Assembly (NCBI GenBank): GCA_013350335.1
Contig: CM023534.1
Location: 1,674,001-1,738,000 of the forward strand
Length of the DNA stretch: 64,000 nt
Direction of reading: 5' to 3'
From: Chimonanthus salicifolius
Lineage: Eukaryota > Streptophyta > Magnoliopsida > Laurales > Calycanthaceae
A program made the position numbers and the translations under genes. Positions 10,258 to 23,124 of the stretch are shown here, one piece after another (the stretch's first letter is position 1; every line of letters begins with the position of its first letter). The notes under the pieces are model-generated. The model worked only from the letters and a program-made list of their open reading frames with translations. It was not told the origin of the DNA and did not search any database.

Positions 10258-11389
10258 ACAACACTCGAGTCAAAAGACTAAAAAGATCAAGGGTACCTTC
10301 CAACACGGTATTCTCCACTGGCTTTTCCTTCTGAGTCTCAATCGTGTAGACTCTCTCTTGAATGGTCTGCTGAGAACCTTGACCGACGGACGGTCGCGCC
10401 ACCGAGAGAGAAACTTGTGCGCCTTGCGACGGTATAGCTCCACCGATAAAGGGGCACTCCCTAAGGAAGTGTCCGGTTCTCTTGCAACGATGACACACCT
10501 TCTTTCCTCCTGATGGGCAAGACTTTGAAGTATGCCCAGGCTGGCTGCAGGTGAAGCACACGAATCGTCGGGAGTCAGGCCGACTTGACTGTCCTGTGCT
10601 AGGCTTGCTCTTCTTAAAGAAGGGCCTTTTCTTACGGAGTGGCTTCTGCTGGTTACACTTAGTCTTCTTGTTGGAAGAAGGTCTCTGGGAGCTGTTGATG
10701 CTCCGATTGATGGAGTTTACTGCCTCTTCCTTCGAAGCTCGATCGAAGATTTCTTTCAAAGTGTCGAAAACTAGGCCGGCTACTTGCTGCTGTAGATACG
10801 GTCGAAGTTCATTCCCAACATGCTGAATCTTTTCCTCTTCGTTTGCCGCGATCCAAGGTGCAAACGGCATCAAGTCGGTGAAGCGCCTGGCGTATTGTGC
10901 CACAGAGTCTGAACCTTGTTGGATGTTGAGGAATTCCTTCATCCGCGTTTCCTGCACTCTCTTTGGGAAATAACGTGCCAGAAAGGCTGTAGAGAATTCT
11001 TCCCACGTCATTGGCTCGTGGTTACGAACCAAGTTCATCGCTTCCCACCATTCGCAGGCGTTCCCTTCAAGCTGGTATGCTGCCAAGGTCACTCGCAAGT
11101 CGTTGGCAATTGCTAAGGTATTAAGGATCCAGCTAATTTGAGTCAGCCAGTTCCTTGCAACACTAGGGTCTTCTGTTCCCGAAAAACTCATCGGGTTCAT
11201 ACGCTTGAACTCTTTCAGAGCCGAGGTGACTCTCTCCTCTGGCGTTTGGACTGGCGGAACTCGCATATTTTCAGCTATCTGCCGAAATGCTTCAACTGCC
11301 GCTCTGATCGCCTCGTTGGATAAGTTACGGGGTGGAAGACCAGTCCTCCTCCCACGGTAAACGGTTCTACTAGCGTTGGGTCCCGACAT
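10223..11389 (-). CDS. gag: G1 gag polyprotein with start of protease
   Basis: 388-residue intact frame beginning MSGPNASRTV, about 370 bases after the primer-binding site. A Ty3-type gag core spans roughly residues 60-215 (FSGTEDPSVARNWLTQISWI, AYQLEGNACEWWEA, FSTAFLARYFP). A basic linker follows, then two CCHC zinc knuckles (CFTCSQPGHTSKSC and CHRCKRTGHFLREC, about residues 275-315). The frame ends in the protease active-site region LFDTGVLLSFIS, where one extra base before the next codon causes a stop. Gag would form virus-like particles and package element RNA; since gag is intact while pol is not, this copy might supply or use Gag but not enzymes. Confidence 0.9.
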   Translation of the reverse strand: MSGPNASRTVYRGRRTGLPPRNLSNEAIRAAVEAFRQIAENMRVPPVQTPEERVTSALKEFKRMNPMSFSGTEDPSVARNWLTQISWILNTLAIANDLRVTLAAYQLEGNACEWWEAMNLVRNHEPMTWEEFSTAFLARYFPKRVQETRMKEFLNIQQGSDSVAQYARRFTDLMPFAPWIAANEEEKIQHVGNELRPYLQQQVAGLVFDTLKEIFDRASKEEAVNSINRSINSSQRPSSNKKTKCNQQKPLRKKRPFFKKSKPSTGQSSRPDSRRFVCFTCSQPGHTSKSCPSGGKKVCHRCKRTGHFLRECPFIGGAIPSQGAQVSLSVARPSVGQGSQQTIQERVYTIETQKEKPVENTVLEGTLDLFSLLTRVLFDTGVLLSFIS

Positions 11390-11759
11390 CTGTTATTTAC
11401 AATTGTAAATATTACTTAACCATTTTCAGAGATTCAAGACAAATATCACACAAGTTGTACAATACATTAGGAAACATTTCAAAGCATTACAATCACAAAC
11501 ATTAGGGTTTGAAAAACCCAACAAAACAACATGACAAGACTCAACCTTTACAAAACAAAATCTCCCCGAAATTCCGACACACTCTAATCTTTCGAAGAAG
11601 ATCCTACACCAACACCAAGGTAATAGAGGTTGTCCGGATAAGTCGCTGACTTATATCTGAACACTCTATGGGTCAAACAGGGTATGTCCCCTGGTCCTCC
11701 AACATAGGGACAAGTCTAACTAGGTCGTAACCCATCACAGTCCTAGAGTTTGAGCCTAT

Positions 11760-11771
11760 GCTCTGATACCA
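11760..11771 (-). promoter_or_regulatory. Primer-binding site of G1 (tRNA-iMet)
   Basis: Minus-strand TGGTATCAGAGC, three bases inside the 3' end of the 5' LTR. This is the canonical complement of the 3' end of initiator tRNA-Met used by most plant LTR elements. Confidence 0.92.
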
Positions 11772-11774
11772 AGC

Positions 11775-14700
11775 TGTCACGCCCCGACCCGACCGGTGGG
11801 CCCGGAACGCGACTGATTTTTTTTTTTTTTTTTTTTTTGAAAGATAAACTGAACCACAAGCATTCTTACTGGGCCGGATCAACAGTTAGGCCCAGTGGTT
11901 ACACATTAGCCCGTTAAGTGGACTCAAACATGTACCATATGCTTCTCAAAAACCAAAACATAATAACAACATAACATGCTCAAATCAAACCCAACATTGA
12001 TTAATACAAGGCGTAGGAAAATTCAATCATTGATTCATCATTCCAAACATTGTCAAAAAGGCAACATGGCCTATTACATCGTTTACAAAATCACATCAGA
12101 GTAGCTACAGAAACGCAGCAGTCCTAGTTCAACCCATTGACGCACGCCAAGTACCACACTCGGTACTTTACAAAGGAAAATGGTTCCAAGAACCAGAAAG
12201 TATAAACACAAGGGTATTCCCCTCAGTGGGAATCCCAAAGCAACGCCGCAGCTTAACCACACTAAGCCTCAAACGGAGGGTCCTCCTCCTCTGGTTCAAT
12301 GCCTGAAAGGTGAGTGGGGTGAGCTAACTAGCCCAGTGAAAGAAATATAACAATGCAGTTAAGTAAACAACAGGTGAATATATAATCAACAGTTGTAATA
12401 TAACATCTCATGTTTGATAATAGAATCACAATATAAAGCCTCATCATCATTTTCATCCTTTCATCATCTTTCCATTACTACTGTCATCCACCGTAACCTC
12501 TTGGCACCATATTGACAACAATAGTATTAAGTCCCGACACGGTCAAAATACATCCTTGCAAGTACATCTCCGGCTCTTAAACGTAGCCGGTACTGACACC
12601 CTCAAGTCAGCAACTGACGCCCCACAGTCCACCCGTGGTCCAGTAGACATAAACCATCTCTCATATGGCCGATATTGATTCAATAGTCCAGGCACGTGGA
12701 AGCAGTAATACACACTCATACAATCAACATCGTAATATCACAATCATCGTCAGCACTCTTACCATAGTGCGTCGAGTCTAGGCCAGCATCATAAGCACTC
12801 TTACCATAGTGCGTCACATTCAGACATATGAGTGGGTTCATCAAATCTGAAACCACTCATTGTTCGATATCCATATCCAATAACCAACCCTGTTTACATT
12901 TTAACTGCAAAGTTAAGTTCCCTCACCTTGATCGTGTGGTTTCGCGGTCTCTGTCAAACAACATACAAGTGCACAATCAATATACATATCAGATACGTAC
13001 ATATACGTAGTATTTTGGAAATCACACATTTTCCCACAAAATATACAGGGTTCATGGACATGAGTCTCTTACTTGGTTTCTATCCTTTTTAAATTATCCA
13101 CAAGATAATAATATAATAACATAAGGGGCTCAGTCCAAACTCATATTGTCTTCTGGGCATTGACCAGATTGACTTATTGAGTGAGGTCTAGATCCTCGGG
13201 TCACTTCTCGGTTGTCTTCTGGATATGGACCAGAGCTGACATTTTGAGTAGGCCTCGAGGTCACCCAGTACCCGACTATAGTGTCGTCCTGAAAGTGAAT
13301 CACTCAGTTCCCGACTAGTGTCGGACTGAAAGCGTATACTATAGTATTTACACTATAAATAATAAGAGGAAAATGGGTTAGTACAATTTTATTTAACAAG
13401 GGGGTATAAATCACAACAATTTATAAAACACATCAATAATCAATAATATTAGACAAAAACATTGTTCCAACAATATTTTATCATTTTCAAAACGGGTCCC
13501 TCGGAACATCACCTCGGAACAAGGGTACAGTGGCTTCGGATCGTCCGAACCACTCCAAACTGAGTTACTGGCCTCGGATCTTGAGGCCTTACTTCGGATC
13601 GTCCGAAGACTGGGTCTCGGACCTTCCGAAGTCCATCCGAAACAGAAAAAAAACAGAAAACAGGAGTCTCGGTGGGTCTACAGAGTTCGGAACGTCCGAA
13701 TACTAGGTTCGGAACGTCCGAGAGGCTCGGTCCTTCCGAGCTGGTCTCGGTCCACCCAAAAGCTTGCCTCGGGCGTTCTGGGTTTCGGGTGAGCTCGGAA
13801 CGTCCGAAGGATGACGATCCTTCCGAGCTGGGCTCGGTGCGTCCGAAGGGTCAGGTTTACCTCGGGCGTGCTGGGCTTCGGGGTGAAGCTCGGAACGTCC
13901 GAGGGTCGGACCGTCCGAAGGTTCAGACCTTCCGAAGAACGGCTCTCGGACCTTCCGAGAGTCGTCTTCCTCAGCTGTCTGCACCTGCAGACAGTGACGG
14001 CGGATGAACAGTGAAATACGATTCCAAAAAGGGAGGGCTTCCCGGATTCGTTTTTCACATCGGTCTGGTTTGATGGACTCCTCTGGGAGCCCTCTTTCCA
14101 CAGGGATTGGTTTGGAGCTCAGAAGCTCGAAGGGCCATCCGATTTTAAGGTCAAATCCTCACGGGTACATGAAACCCATGGTTTTCCTTAAAACTTAAAA
14201 CTGGTTTTTCTGATTGAAAACATGGTCAAAAACTGATTTTCTTGATTCTAAATCGGTTAGAATTTCAAAAGGAAAGCAATGGATACCTTGGTTTTGATTC
14301 CTGGTTTGAAATTCGGATTTTTGGAAAATCTTCCTCTAAGCTCACTGTTACTTAAAAACAGCAGATTAACAGACGCTGATCAAAGGTCCGTTGGCTGGGT
14401 TTCAGCTGAAAACAGAGGCACAGAGGGAGAGAGAGAGAGGAAGGAAAGAAATTGCAAATGAATGTTGGGAGTTTGAAACCGAACGAAGACGATGAATTTA
14501 TAGGAATTTCATTGAGGGGAGACGCCGGAAAAACGCTGCACAAGCAGCAGAGTCGACGATGGGACGGGACAGAGGGCTTCATCATTCGCCGGCTGTTGAT
14601 GGGACGAGACGGAAAATCTCAATGATCATTGCCGGAAATTCAGGAAATCCGGCCGAGTGGCCAGAGCACGCCTGCATGGCGTTGCTGATTTTTCCCTGTA

Positions 14701-15394
14701 GTTTGCAGATCAGCCCTCAGGTAAATTCAAAATTTCAGAAAGGCCCTGGTTTTTATAAAAACTAATTTTTGAACTAAGAGTAATAATTTAAAACCTCAAA
14801 AACTTGATCCAACCTTACAGATGGGTTGGGTTTTGAAAACCTTGGTCACCATAATAATTTCAGAAATTATCTCTCACTATAAACCCTTGATTTAAACAAA
14901 AATCACATTTTACCTATAATTGCTTAATTAAACTAATGTAAAAATAACAAATTTGCAGACCTCATTTTCAAGTGAAGTGGAATATCTAGATCATTCTTAA
15001 AATGATCTAACACCAAATACCGTTTTCAAAATTTATCTCTACCCCGAAATTATTTAAAATAATTAAAACTCCCTTTCGGGGTTTTCACGGGCGGAATTTA
15101 AATATCATTTTCTGAAAATTAAATCATTTTAAAATGATAAATGCAAATCCTTTATTAAGGATAATATTATCCACCAATAATATACACCAAATCACAAAAT
15201 TTATAGAAATATGCACCACAAGTGGTAAATTACCAAAATACCCCTCTAGCTAAACAGGCTGGATCACTGAGCTCACGAGCTCGGATCGGGCCAAACTTGG
15301 GCTTTCCTCGAAGCCCTAACCGTAACCTCCGAGATTATCCGGTTAAACACGGAAATTAAGCTAAAACATACTTAATCTGGGGCAGGGTATTACA
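11775..15394 (-). repeat. 5' LTR of G1
   Basis: 3620 bp, essentially identical to 5006-8623. TATA-like box at 14494-14504 (minus). Palindrome block about 13496-13971 and hairpin 13975-13994. Confidence 0.95.
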
Positions 15395-15399
15395 ATGGC

Positions 15400-16688
15400 T
15401 CCCCCTGTTTAGGGGATTTAGGTCCCACTAAATATTCAGAACTTTATATGAGGGAACTTCCTGCCCCCTTTCTCCCGACTGTACCACCGTGACTGACTTG
15501 GCAACTAACCCTTCTTGCCGATCCAGTAAGAATCATATGTCCCCCGCCTATTCTCCATAACCTTCTTCTCCAATATACAATCTTTAAACAGTGGATCACC
15601 CTACTCTACCCACAAATCACTCCTTGTCTGAATCTTCATCAAGCATAGAAGGTTCAAGCAATTTCAAGTTCTCGGCATTGATGACCAAGTATATCTGCAT
15701 ATATGGTGGTAGATCCAACTGGAATGCATCATCTCCAATCTTCTTGATGATTCTAAATTATCCATAAATGATGGGTTTCAGCTTCTTTCATACTCCTTCA
15801 ATCGTTCTTTGGTCAACTTCAGCCAAACAAGATCACCTTCTTGGAATGTACATTCCACCGGATGTTGATCATGTATGTCCTTGTATCTCTGTTGTGAACG
15901 CTGCAGATGTGCCTCTACTTCTCTGTGCACCTTAGATATCTTCTCAAGAAATCTTTGAGCTCTAGCTCTGTCCTCCTCTTCCCTTCGTTCCAACTGATCA
16001 TCCCCAAAGACGAAAGCAAAATTAGAAGGACTTTGAGGCAAATAACCCAAACATATATGGTGCATATATGAATAGTACGACTGAAGGCAAACTGCAGATA
16101 GGAGAGACTAGTATCCCAAGTCTTAGGATGATTGAAATTGTAGCCTCTAAGGAGGTACACCATTGTTATGTTTACTACTTCTGTTTGTCCATCAATTTGT
16201 GGATGAAATGCCTTGATCCTCTTCAGCCTGGTATCCATCATTCCCCAGTGAATTCCAAAAATGACTTAGAAATAGACTATCTCTATCCGAAACAATCGAC
16301 ATAAGCAACCCATAATGCTTCCAAACATATTTAAAGGAATAACTTCGCTGCTGCCTCTCCTGTCACCGTCTTCTTATAAGGGATGAGTTCCACCATTTTG
16401 CTAAACTGATCCACAATAACAAACAGATAATTATATCTAGACTTACTCTTCGGTAAACCTCCCAAAAAATCCATCTAAATACTCTCCCAGGATCTTGTAA
16501 ATACTGGTAAAGGAGTATACAGTCCTACCTTCCTGTTCGATGGCTTCAAAGTATTGCAAAAAACGCAACCTCTGATGTATCTAGCCACATCTAGCCGCAT
16601 CTTCGGCCCAAAAAAAACCTCTAAAGATTAAGTAATGTCTTCTTAACCCCAAAATGTCCCGACACTCAGAAGGTATGAGCTTCTTTAA
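15400..16688 (-). pseudogene. Element H integrase and C-terminal domain, degenerate
   Basis: Minus-strand integrase fragments. Around 16240-16170 the core motif AFHPQIDGQTEVVN is followed by LQFAFSRTIH; 15778-16065 encodes the integrase C-terminal part (QRYKDIHDQHPVECTFQEGD, LVWLKL). Further on, IGDDAFQLDLPPYMQIY and WIGKKG suggest a decayed chromodomain-like end near 15500-15730. Stops and frameshifts are present. The sequence is continuous with 23125-24402 once S1 is removed. The style of RT and integrase suggests a chromovirus of CRM/Reina-like type; the clade is uncertain. Confidence 0.82.
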
Positions 16689-19067
16689 CCCATTGTCACA
16701 CCCTGACCCGAAAGGTGGGCCCGGAACGAGACTGATTTTTTTTTTTTTGAAACTAAACTAACTCAAGCATTCTAACTGGGTCGGATCAACGGTTGGGCCC
16801 AAAGATCACACATGATCCCAACATGTGGACTCAAACATGTACCATAAGTCCCTCCCAAGAGACACAAATACAAACATCGATACACATAATTCAAACATCG
16901 AATTATCATAAAAATATTATCAGAGTAACTACGGATACATGGTAGTCTTAGTACATTACATTGAGGCAAACTAAGTACCACACACGGTACTTACAAAAAC
17001 GAATTGTTCCAAAAATCAGAAAGCAAAGACAATGGTATTCCCCTCATTTGGAATCCCAAAGCAACGTCGCAGCTTATCCACTCTAAGCTTCAAACAGAGG
17101 GTTTTCCTCCTCGGGTTCATCTCCTGAAAGGTGAATGGGGTGAGCTAACTAACCCAGTGAAGGAAATATAACAGTGCAGTTTAAATAAATATTAGGTTAG
17201 TAAATAATCAACAGTTGTAATATATTATCTCATGCTTGATAAAAATTCTCAACATCAAGTATAATATCATCATCATTCCCATAATTCATCATCTTTTCCA
17301 TTACTGTTGTCATCCAACGTAACGCCTGCATACTACGTTGAGACCATCGTATTTAGTCCCGACACAGTTAAAATCCATCGTTGCAAGTACATCTTTGGCT
17401 CTCACATAGTCGATACTGACACTCCTCAAGTCAGCAACTGTTGACACCCATGGTCCAGTAGACGTAAATAATTTCATACACATGGCCGATATTAGTTCAA
17501 TAGTTAAGGGCACGTGGAAGCAGCATTACATTATTCATATGATCAATATCATCAACATTAAACATCATGAGCACTTCTTACAATAGTGCATCATGTCTAG
17601 GCACATGGGTGGGTTCATCAAACTTGAAACTACTATTGCTCAAGATCCATCTCATATAACCTATTTACACCTACTACAAAGTTAAGATCCCTCACCATAA
17701 ATGTATGGTATCGCGGTCTCTGTACAACAAACAAACAAGTACAAAATCAATCATAAAGCATCATCCATAGCATCAAATACAAGTAATATTTCGAAATCAT
17801 ACTTGTTTTCTTAAAAATATCCAAGGTAAATGGAATTGAGTCTCCTACTTGGTTTCTAACCATTTTAAGTTAAAATAATCCACAGTATATGAATAATAAG
17901 GTGCTCAGTCCAAAACTCATATTATCTTCTGGGCATGATCAGATTGACTTATTGAGTTAGGTCTAGATACTCAGGTCACTTCTCGGTTGTCTTCTGGATA
18001 TGACCAGATCTGACATTTTGAGTAAGGTCTCGAGGTCACTCATTGCCCGACAAATATAGCATCAGCCTGGAAGTGAAGTCACTCAGTGCCCGACCAATAG
18101 AGTCGGCCTGGAAGTGAACACAATAGTAGATACACTATAGTAATAAGAGAAGAGCGTTAGTACACATTTTTAATTTATCAATGGGGTATAACAATCACAT
18201 GCAACATCAAACAAACAAACAATAATTCATGCTTAAAAACTGGGTCCCTCGGAACATGCTTCGGAACCAGGTACTGTGGCTTCGGATCATCCGAACCACT
18301 GTCTAAACTAGTCACTGACTTCGGACCTTGGGTCTAACTTCGGATCGTCCGAAGATCCTTCCGAACCGAAAAATCCGAAAAACAAGTCTCGGTGGGTCTG
18401 GGTGTCTCGGAACATACCGAGTAAGGCTTGGATCGTCCGAGCAGGGTTCGGTCCCTCCGAACTCAGCGCGGAACATCCGGGCGAGTCTGGCTAGCCTCGA
18501 GCGCTTCGGGGCTTCGGGTGAAGCTCGGAACGTCCGAGGGGTCCCCTTGGACCGTCTGAAGGGTGTGACCCTCGGACCGTCCGAGAGCCGTCTTCCTCCA
18601 CTGTCTGCACAGCAGACAGTGACGGGCAGTTCCTGTGTGAAATACGAATCCAGAAACAATGGGTTTCCCGGATTCGGTTTCCACATCTAGCCGGTCCGAT
18701 GGACTCCTCCGGGAGTCCTTTTTCTATAAGGAGTGATTAGGAACTTTAAAATTCATTAAGCCAACGGATTTTAAAACAAAAGTCACACTGATACAATGAA
18801 AACCAAGTTTTTCCTTAGACTTTGAAACGGTTTTGCACACTCAAATCTTAGCTAAAATAAGTTTTTCTTGATTCTAAACCGACTTGAATTGAAAAAGGAA
18901 CACAGTGGTCACCTTCACTCGAGTTCCTGATTTGAAAATCTGATTTTTGAAAAACTTCCCTTCTAAGCTATGGTAACTGAAAACTGGGAAACAGAGACAA
19001 AGTAGGTAGCTCGGCTGGTTGGTCTCACAGAGAGGGATTGAGAGAGAAGAGATGAAGGTGTGGGAGG

Positions 19068-22000
19068 TGTCACGCCCAGACCCGACCGATGGGCCCAGAA
19101 CGCGACTGATTTTTTTTTGAAGATAAACACAACCACAAGTATTCTTACTGGGCCAGATCAACAGTTAGGCCCAGCGGTTACACATTAGCCCGTCAAGTGG
19201 ACTCAAACATGTACCATATGCTTTCCAAAAACCAAGATACAACAACATCAATACATAACATGCTCAAATCAAAACCAACATTGATTAATACAACGCAAAA
19301 TAAAATCACTCATTGATTCATCATTCAAAAACATTGTCTCCAAAGGCAACATAGCCTAATACATCAAATGGACATAAATTAAGTACCACATCTGGTACAA
19401 AAAAGGACAATGGTTCCAAGAACCAACAGGGAAAGATCAGGGCATTCCTCCCTGGGGGAATCCCAAAACATTGCTTTAGCTTAATCGCCCTAAGCCTGAA
19501 AGAGAGGGTCCTCCTCCTCGGGTTCATCGCCTGAAAGGTGAGTGGTGTGAACAAACTAGCCCAGTGAAGGATAATTAACAATGCAAATTAAGTAAATACA
19601 AAACAGGTTAGCAACAGTTCAATATCACATGCTTGATAACAATAAGCATAATCTCAAAATAATATGTCAACATCATTAAACGACTGCCATTATCCACCGT
19701 AACGCCTGCCGACTACACTGAGACCAGTATTAAGTCCCGACACGGTCAAAATACATCCTTGCAAGTACATCTCTGGCTCTTTAACGTAGCCGATACTGAC
19801 ACCCTCAAGTCAGCAACTGACGACAGCATGGTCTGCCCATGGTCCAGTAGACATAAACCATCTCTCATATGGCCGATATTGGTTCAATAGCCCAGGTACG
19901 TGGAAGCAGTCTTACATACACATACGATCAACACCGTAATATCAAATCATCACAGCACTCTTACCATAGTGCATCATGTATAGGCACATGAGTGGGTTCA
20001 TCAAAACCGAAACCACTCATTACTCAATATAATACCTGTTTACAAAATCTGTAGAGTTAAGTTCCCTCACCGTTATGTGTGGTTTACGCGGTCTCTGTTT
20101 AAACAACACACAAGTGCACAATCAATATACAGATCAAATACATACACACGAGTAGTATTTTGAAATCTCACATTTTTCCACAAAATATCCGAGGTATATG
20201 GAATTGAGTCTCCTACTTGGTTTCTATCCTTTTTAAATCATCTACAAGATAATAATATAGTAAAAAGGGGCTCAGTCCAAACTCATATTATCTTCTGGGC
20301 ATTGACCAGATTGACTTATTGAGTGAGGTCTAGATCCTCGGGTCACTTCTCGGTTGTCTTCTGGATAGGACCAGAGCTGACATTTTGAGTAGGCCTCGAG
20401 GTCACTCAGTGCCCGACTATATAGCGTCGGCCTAAAAGTGAATCACTCAGTTCCCGACTATAATGTCGGACTGAAAGCGGATATAATAGTATTTACACTA
20501 TAAATAATAAGAGAAAGGGGTTAGTACAGTTTTAATTAACAAAAAGGGGTACTAATCATCACATCACATAATCTAACAAAATAATAAATTTTTTTTGAAT
20601 AAAATAATAATATTTATTTATTTATTTATTTATTTATTTATTTTTTTCAATGGGAACCAACATTTAAAATCATAAGCAACTATAATCTCAAATAAAAATA
20701 TATATATATATTTTTGAATAAAATAATAATATTTAATTATTTATTCATTTTTTTTCCTTCAATGGGAACCAATATTTCAAAACATGAGCAACCATAATAT
20801 CAAATAAAAATAATTTTTTTAATAAAATAATAATATTTTTTTTTTCTTCTTCTTCCCCGTTCACTGTCTGCAACAGACAGTGAACGGCGGCCGTGAATAG
20901 TAAAATCTGAAAATGGGAAAAGGGCTATTTTCTGGACTTGGTTTTTACATCTGACCGGTCCGATGGATTCCTCCGGGAGTCCTCTTTCCATAGGGAGAGG
21001 TTTGGAGCTTTGAAACTCAGTGACCCATCCGATCTTAACACCGGAACCTCACTGATACGAGGAACTCTAGAATTTTCCCTAAATTTTGAAATCGTTTTTC
21101 TCACTGAAAACAGAGCCAAATTCAAAAATTTTTGATTCCAAACAGGTCGAAATTGAAAGGGGAATACAGTGGTTACCTTTGATTGAATTCCTGTGCTGAA
21201 AATCTGGATTTTTGAAAAACATTTCCTTCAAAGCTTCGGTTTGACTGAAACAGAGAGGCACGACAAGGGGGTATCGGTCGGGTAACAGAGAGCAGAGAGG
21301 GAAAAGAGAAGATGCAAAACTTGCTAGGAGTGAAGACTGAAGTTCAGGCCGGCTTTTATAAAGAAAAGGCCTGGAAATCCGGCTGCGCATGGAGCGACGA
21401 TCGGCCGGAATTCCGCTGCGCAGCAGCGACGGTGGGACGGACGGGGAAAAATAATCATCGCCGGCAGCGACAATGGGACGGGACGGAGAAAAATAATCAT
21501 CGCCGGTAGCGACGATGGGACAGGACCACGGCAAATCGCCGGGAAAATCGGGCAGCAGCAGCGCCCGCACGCCGCTGACGCTGATACAGTAAATTTTTTT
21601 GGGTTTTGCAGATCACCCTCCCATAATTTCTAAATTGCAGAAAGGGCCCCATTTTGATAAAAATTGATTTTTAAACTAAAAGTAATAATTTAAAAACTCA
21701 AAAACCTGATCCAACCTTACAGATAGGTTGGGTTTTGAAAATCTTAGCTACTATAAAAATTTCAGATTTTATCTCATATTAAAAATCATTTATTTAAATA
21801 AAACTCATAAATTTACACTATTTACTTAAATAAAGAATTGTTAAAATAAACAATTTAGCAACATCATTCTGAAGTTAAATGAAATATCTAGATCATTCTT
21901 AAAATGGTCTAACACCAAGTACCTTTTTCTGAATTTATCTTGTTCCCGAAATTATTTAAAATAATTAAAACTCCTTTTCGGGATTTTGACGGGCGATATT

Positions 22001-22296
22001 TAAATATCATTTTCTGAAAATAATTTTATTTAAAAATCAGAAATGTAAATCCTTCATTAAGGAGAACATTATTCAGCAATAATATATGCATATCAACAAT
22101 ATTTAAAAAAAAAACATAACAAGTGGTAAATTACCGAAAATGCCCCTCTAGCTCGACTAGCTAAATCACTGAGTTTTCGGGCTCAGATCGGACCAAACCT
22201 GGGCTTTCCTCAAAGCCCTGACCGAAATTTCTGAGATTAATCGGTTAAACAAACTTAACGAGCTAAAACACGCCTAATCTGAGGCAGGGTATTACA
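19068..22296 (-). mobile_element. S2: solo LTR of the G1 family nested in S1
   Basis: TGTCACGCCC... at 19068 to ...GGTATTACA at 22296, 3229 bp, with a perfect duplication GGAGG (19063-19067 and 22297-22301). It matches the G1 LTR except that the palindrome block is replaced by an AT-rich tandem repeat (20583-20845). The hairpin after that block is retained as a 14-base perfect stem (20857-20887). TATA at 21353-21363 on the minus strand. Confidence 0.92.
20583..20845. repeat. AT-rich tandem repeat inside S2
   Basis: About 2.3 copies of a unit of roughly 110-120 bases (AATAAAATAATAATATTTA..., CAATGGGAACCAA..., CATAAGCAAC or CATGAGCAAC...), including a TATT microsatellite at about 20610-20645. 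It occupies the LTR position where G1 and S1 have palindromes. Confidence 0.75.
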
Positions 22297-23124
22297 GGAG
22301 GAGATCAGCTGAGAAAGGCCATATTTATAGAAATTTGCCCGTGGATGGTGGCCAGATGGCCATGCATGTGGCTGCATGCAAATGCGGCTTACGTTCGCAA
22401 CAGTAACCACAGTGTTTGGGTTTGGTTGCAGATAAGTCCTCCAACAATTTTGATTTTGCAAATAAGTCCCTGTTTTGATAAAAATATGATTTTTAACTAA
22501 AAACATGATTTTAAAAGCTCAAGAATTTTAATCCAACTTGACAGATAAGTTGGATGTTAAAAACTCTAATCACCATAAAAATTTGGAGATTTAAAACTCA
22601 CTAAAAAATCATTGATTTAAATAAAACCATAATTTAACACTATTTACATGATTTAACTGGTGCTAAATAAAATAATTTAAAGACCTCATTTTTGGATTTT
22701 GAAAGAATAAACTAAACCATGCTAAAATGGTCTAACATGCTATACTTGTTTCAAAAATTATTTCATTTCCAAAACCATTTAAAATATTTATTACTCCCTT
22801 TCGGGGTTTTGACGGGCGGTTTTAAATACTATTTTCTGAAAATAAAATTATTTTAAAATCAGAAATACAATTCCTTGAGTAAGGAGAATAATACCATCCA
22901 ATAATAATCACATAATAACATAATTTATAAAATAATAACAATAAGAGGTAAATTACCTAGTTTACCCCTCCAACTGGACGAGCTGGATTACTGAGCATTC
23001 GAACTCGAATTGGACCACACTTTGGCTTTTCTCAAAGCCCTAACTGTAATCTTCGAGATTAACCGGTCTAAGCAAGATTATTAAGCTAAACTATGCCTAA
23101 TTCAGGTCAGGGTATTACACCCAC

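Larger units (their letters stand above)
5006..15394 (-). mobile_element. G1: young, full-length but defective Ty3/gypsy chromovirus (Tekay/Del-like)
   Basis: Complete element with perfect 5-base duplication ATGGC (5001-5005 and 15395-15399). LTRs are 5006-8623 (3618 bp) and 11775-15394 (3620 bp). They differ only by a poly-T length (20 versus 22) and one C/T substitution (7694 versus 14465). A tRNA-Met primer-binding site adjoins the right LTR and a polypurine tract adjoins the left LTR, fixing minus orientation. The internal region is only 3.15 kb: gag with two zinc knuckles, a frameshifted protease, the start of RT, then an in-frame jump to the integrase tail and a chromodomain-like end. 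RT thumb, RNase H and integrase core are absent, so it cannot move on its own. Confidence 0.95.
16694..23119 (-). mobile_element. S1: solo LTR of the G1 family, split by S2
   Basis: TGTCACACCC... at 16694 to ...GGTATTACA at 23119. Target duplication CCCAT (16689-16693) and CCCAC (23120-23124), 4 of 5 bases. Without S2 it is about 3.19 kb and aligns along its length to the G1 LTR, with many substitutions, so it is much older than G1. It carries its own palindrome block (about 18245-18590), the hairpin at 18599-18621, and a minus-strand TATA at 22321-22330. It interrupts the H pol between integrase and RNase H. Confidence 0.9.

Noticed and set aside
9163..10826. Several plus-strand open frames of 60-103 residues over G1
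   Set aside because: Antisense shadows of the minus-strand gag and pol frames.
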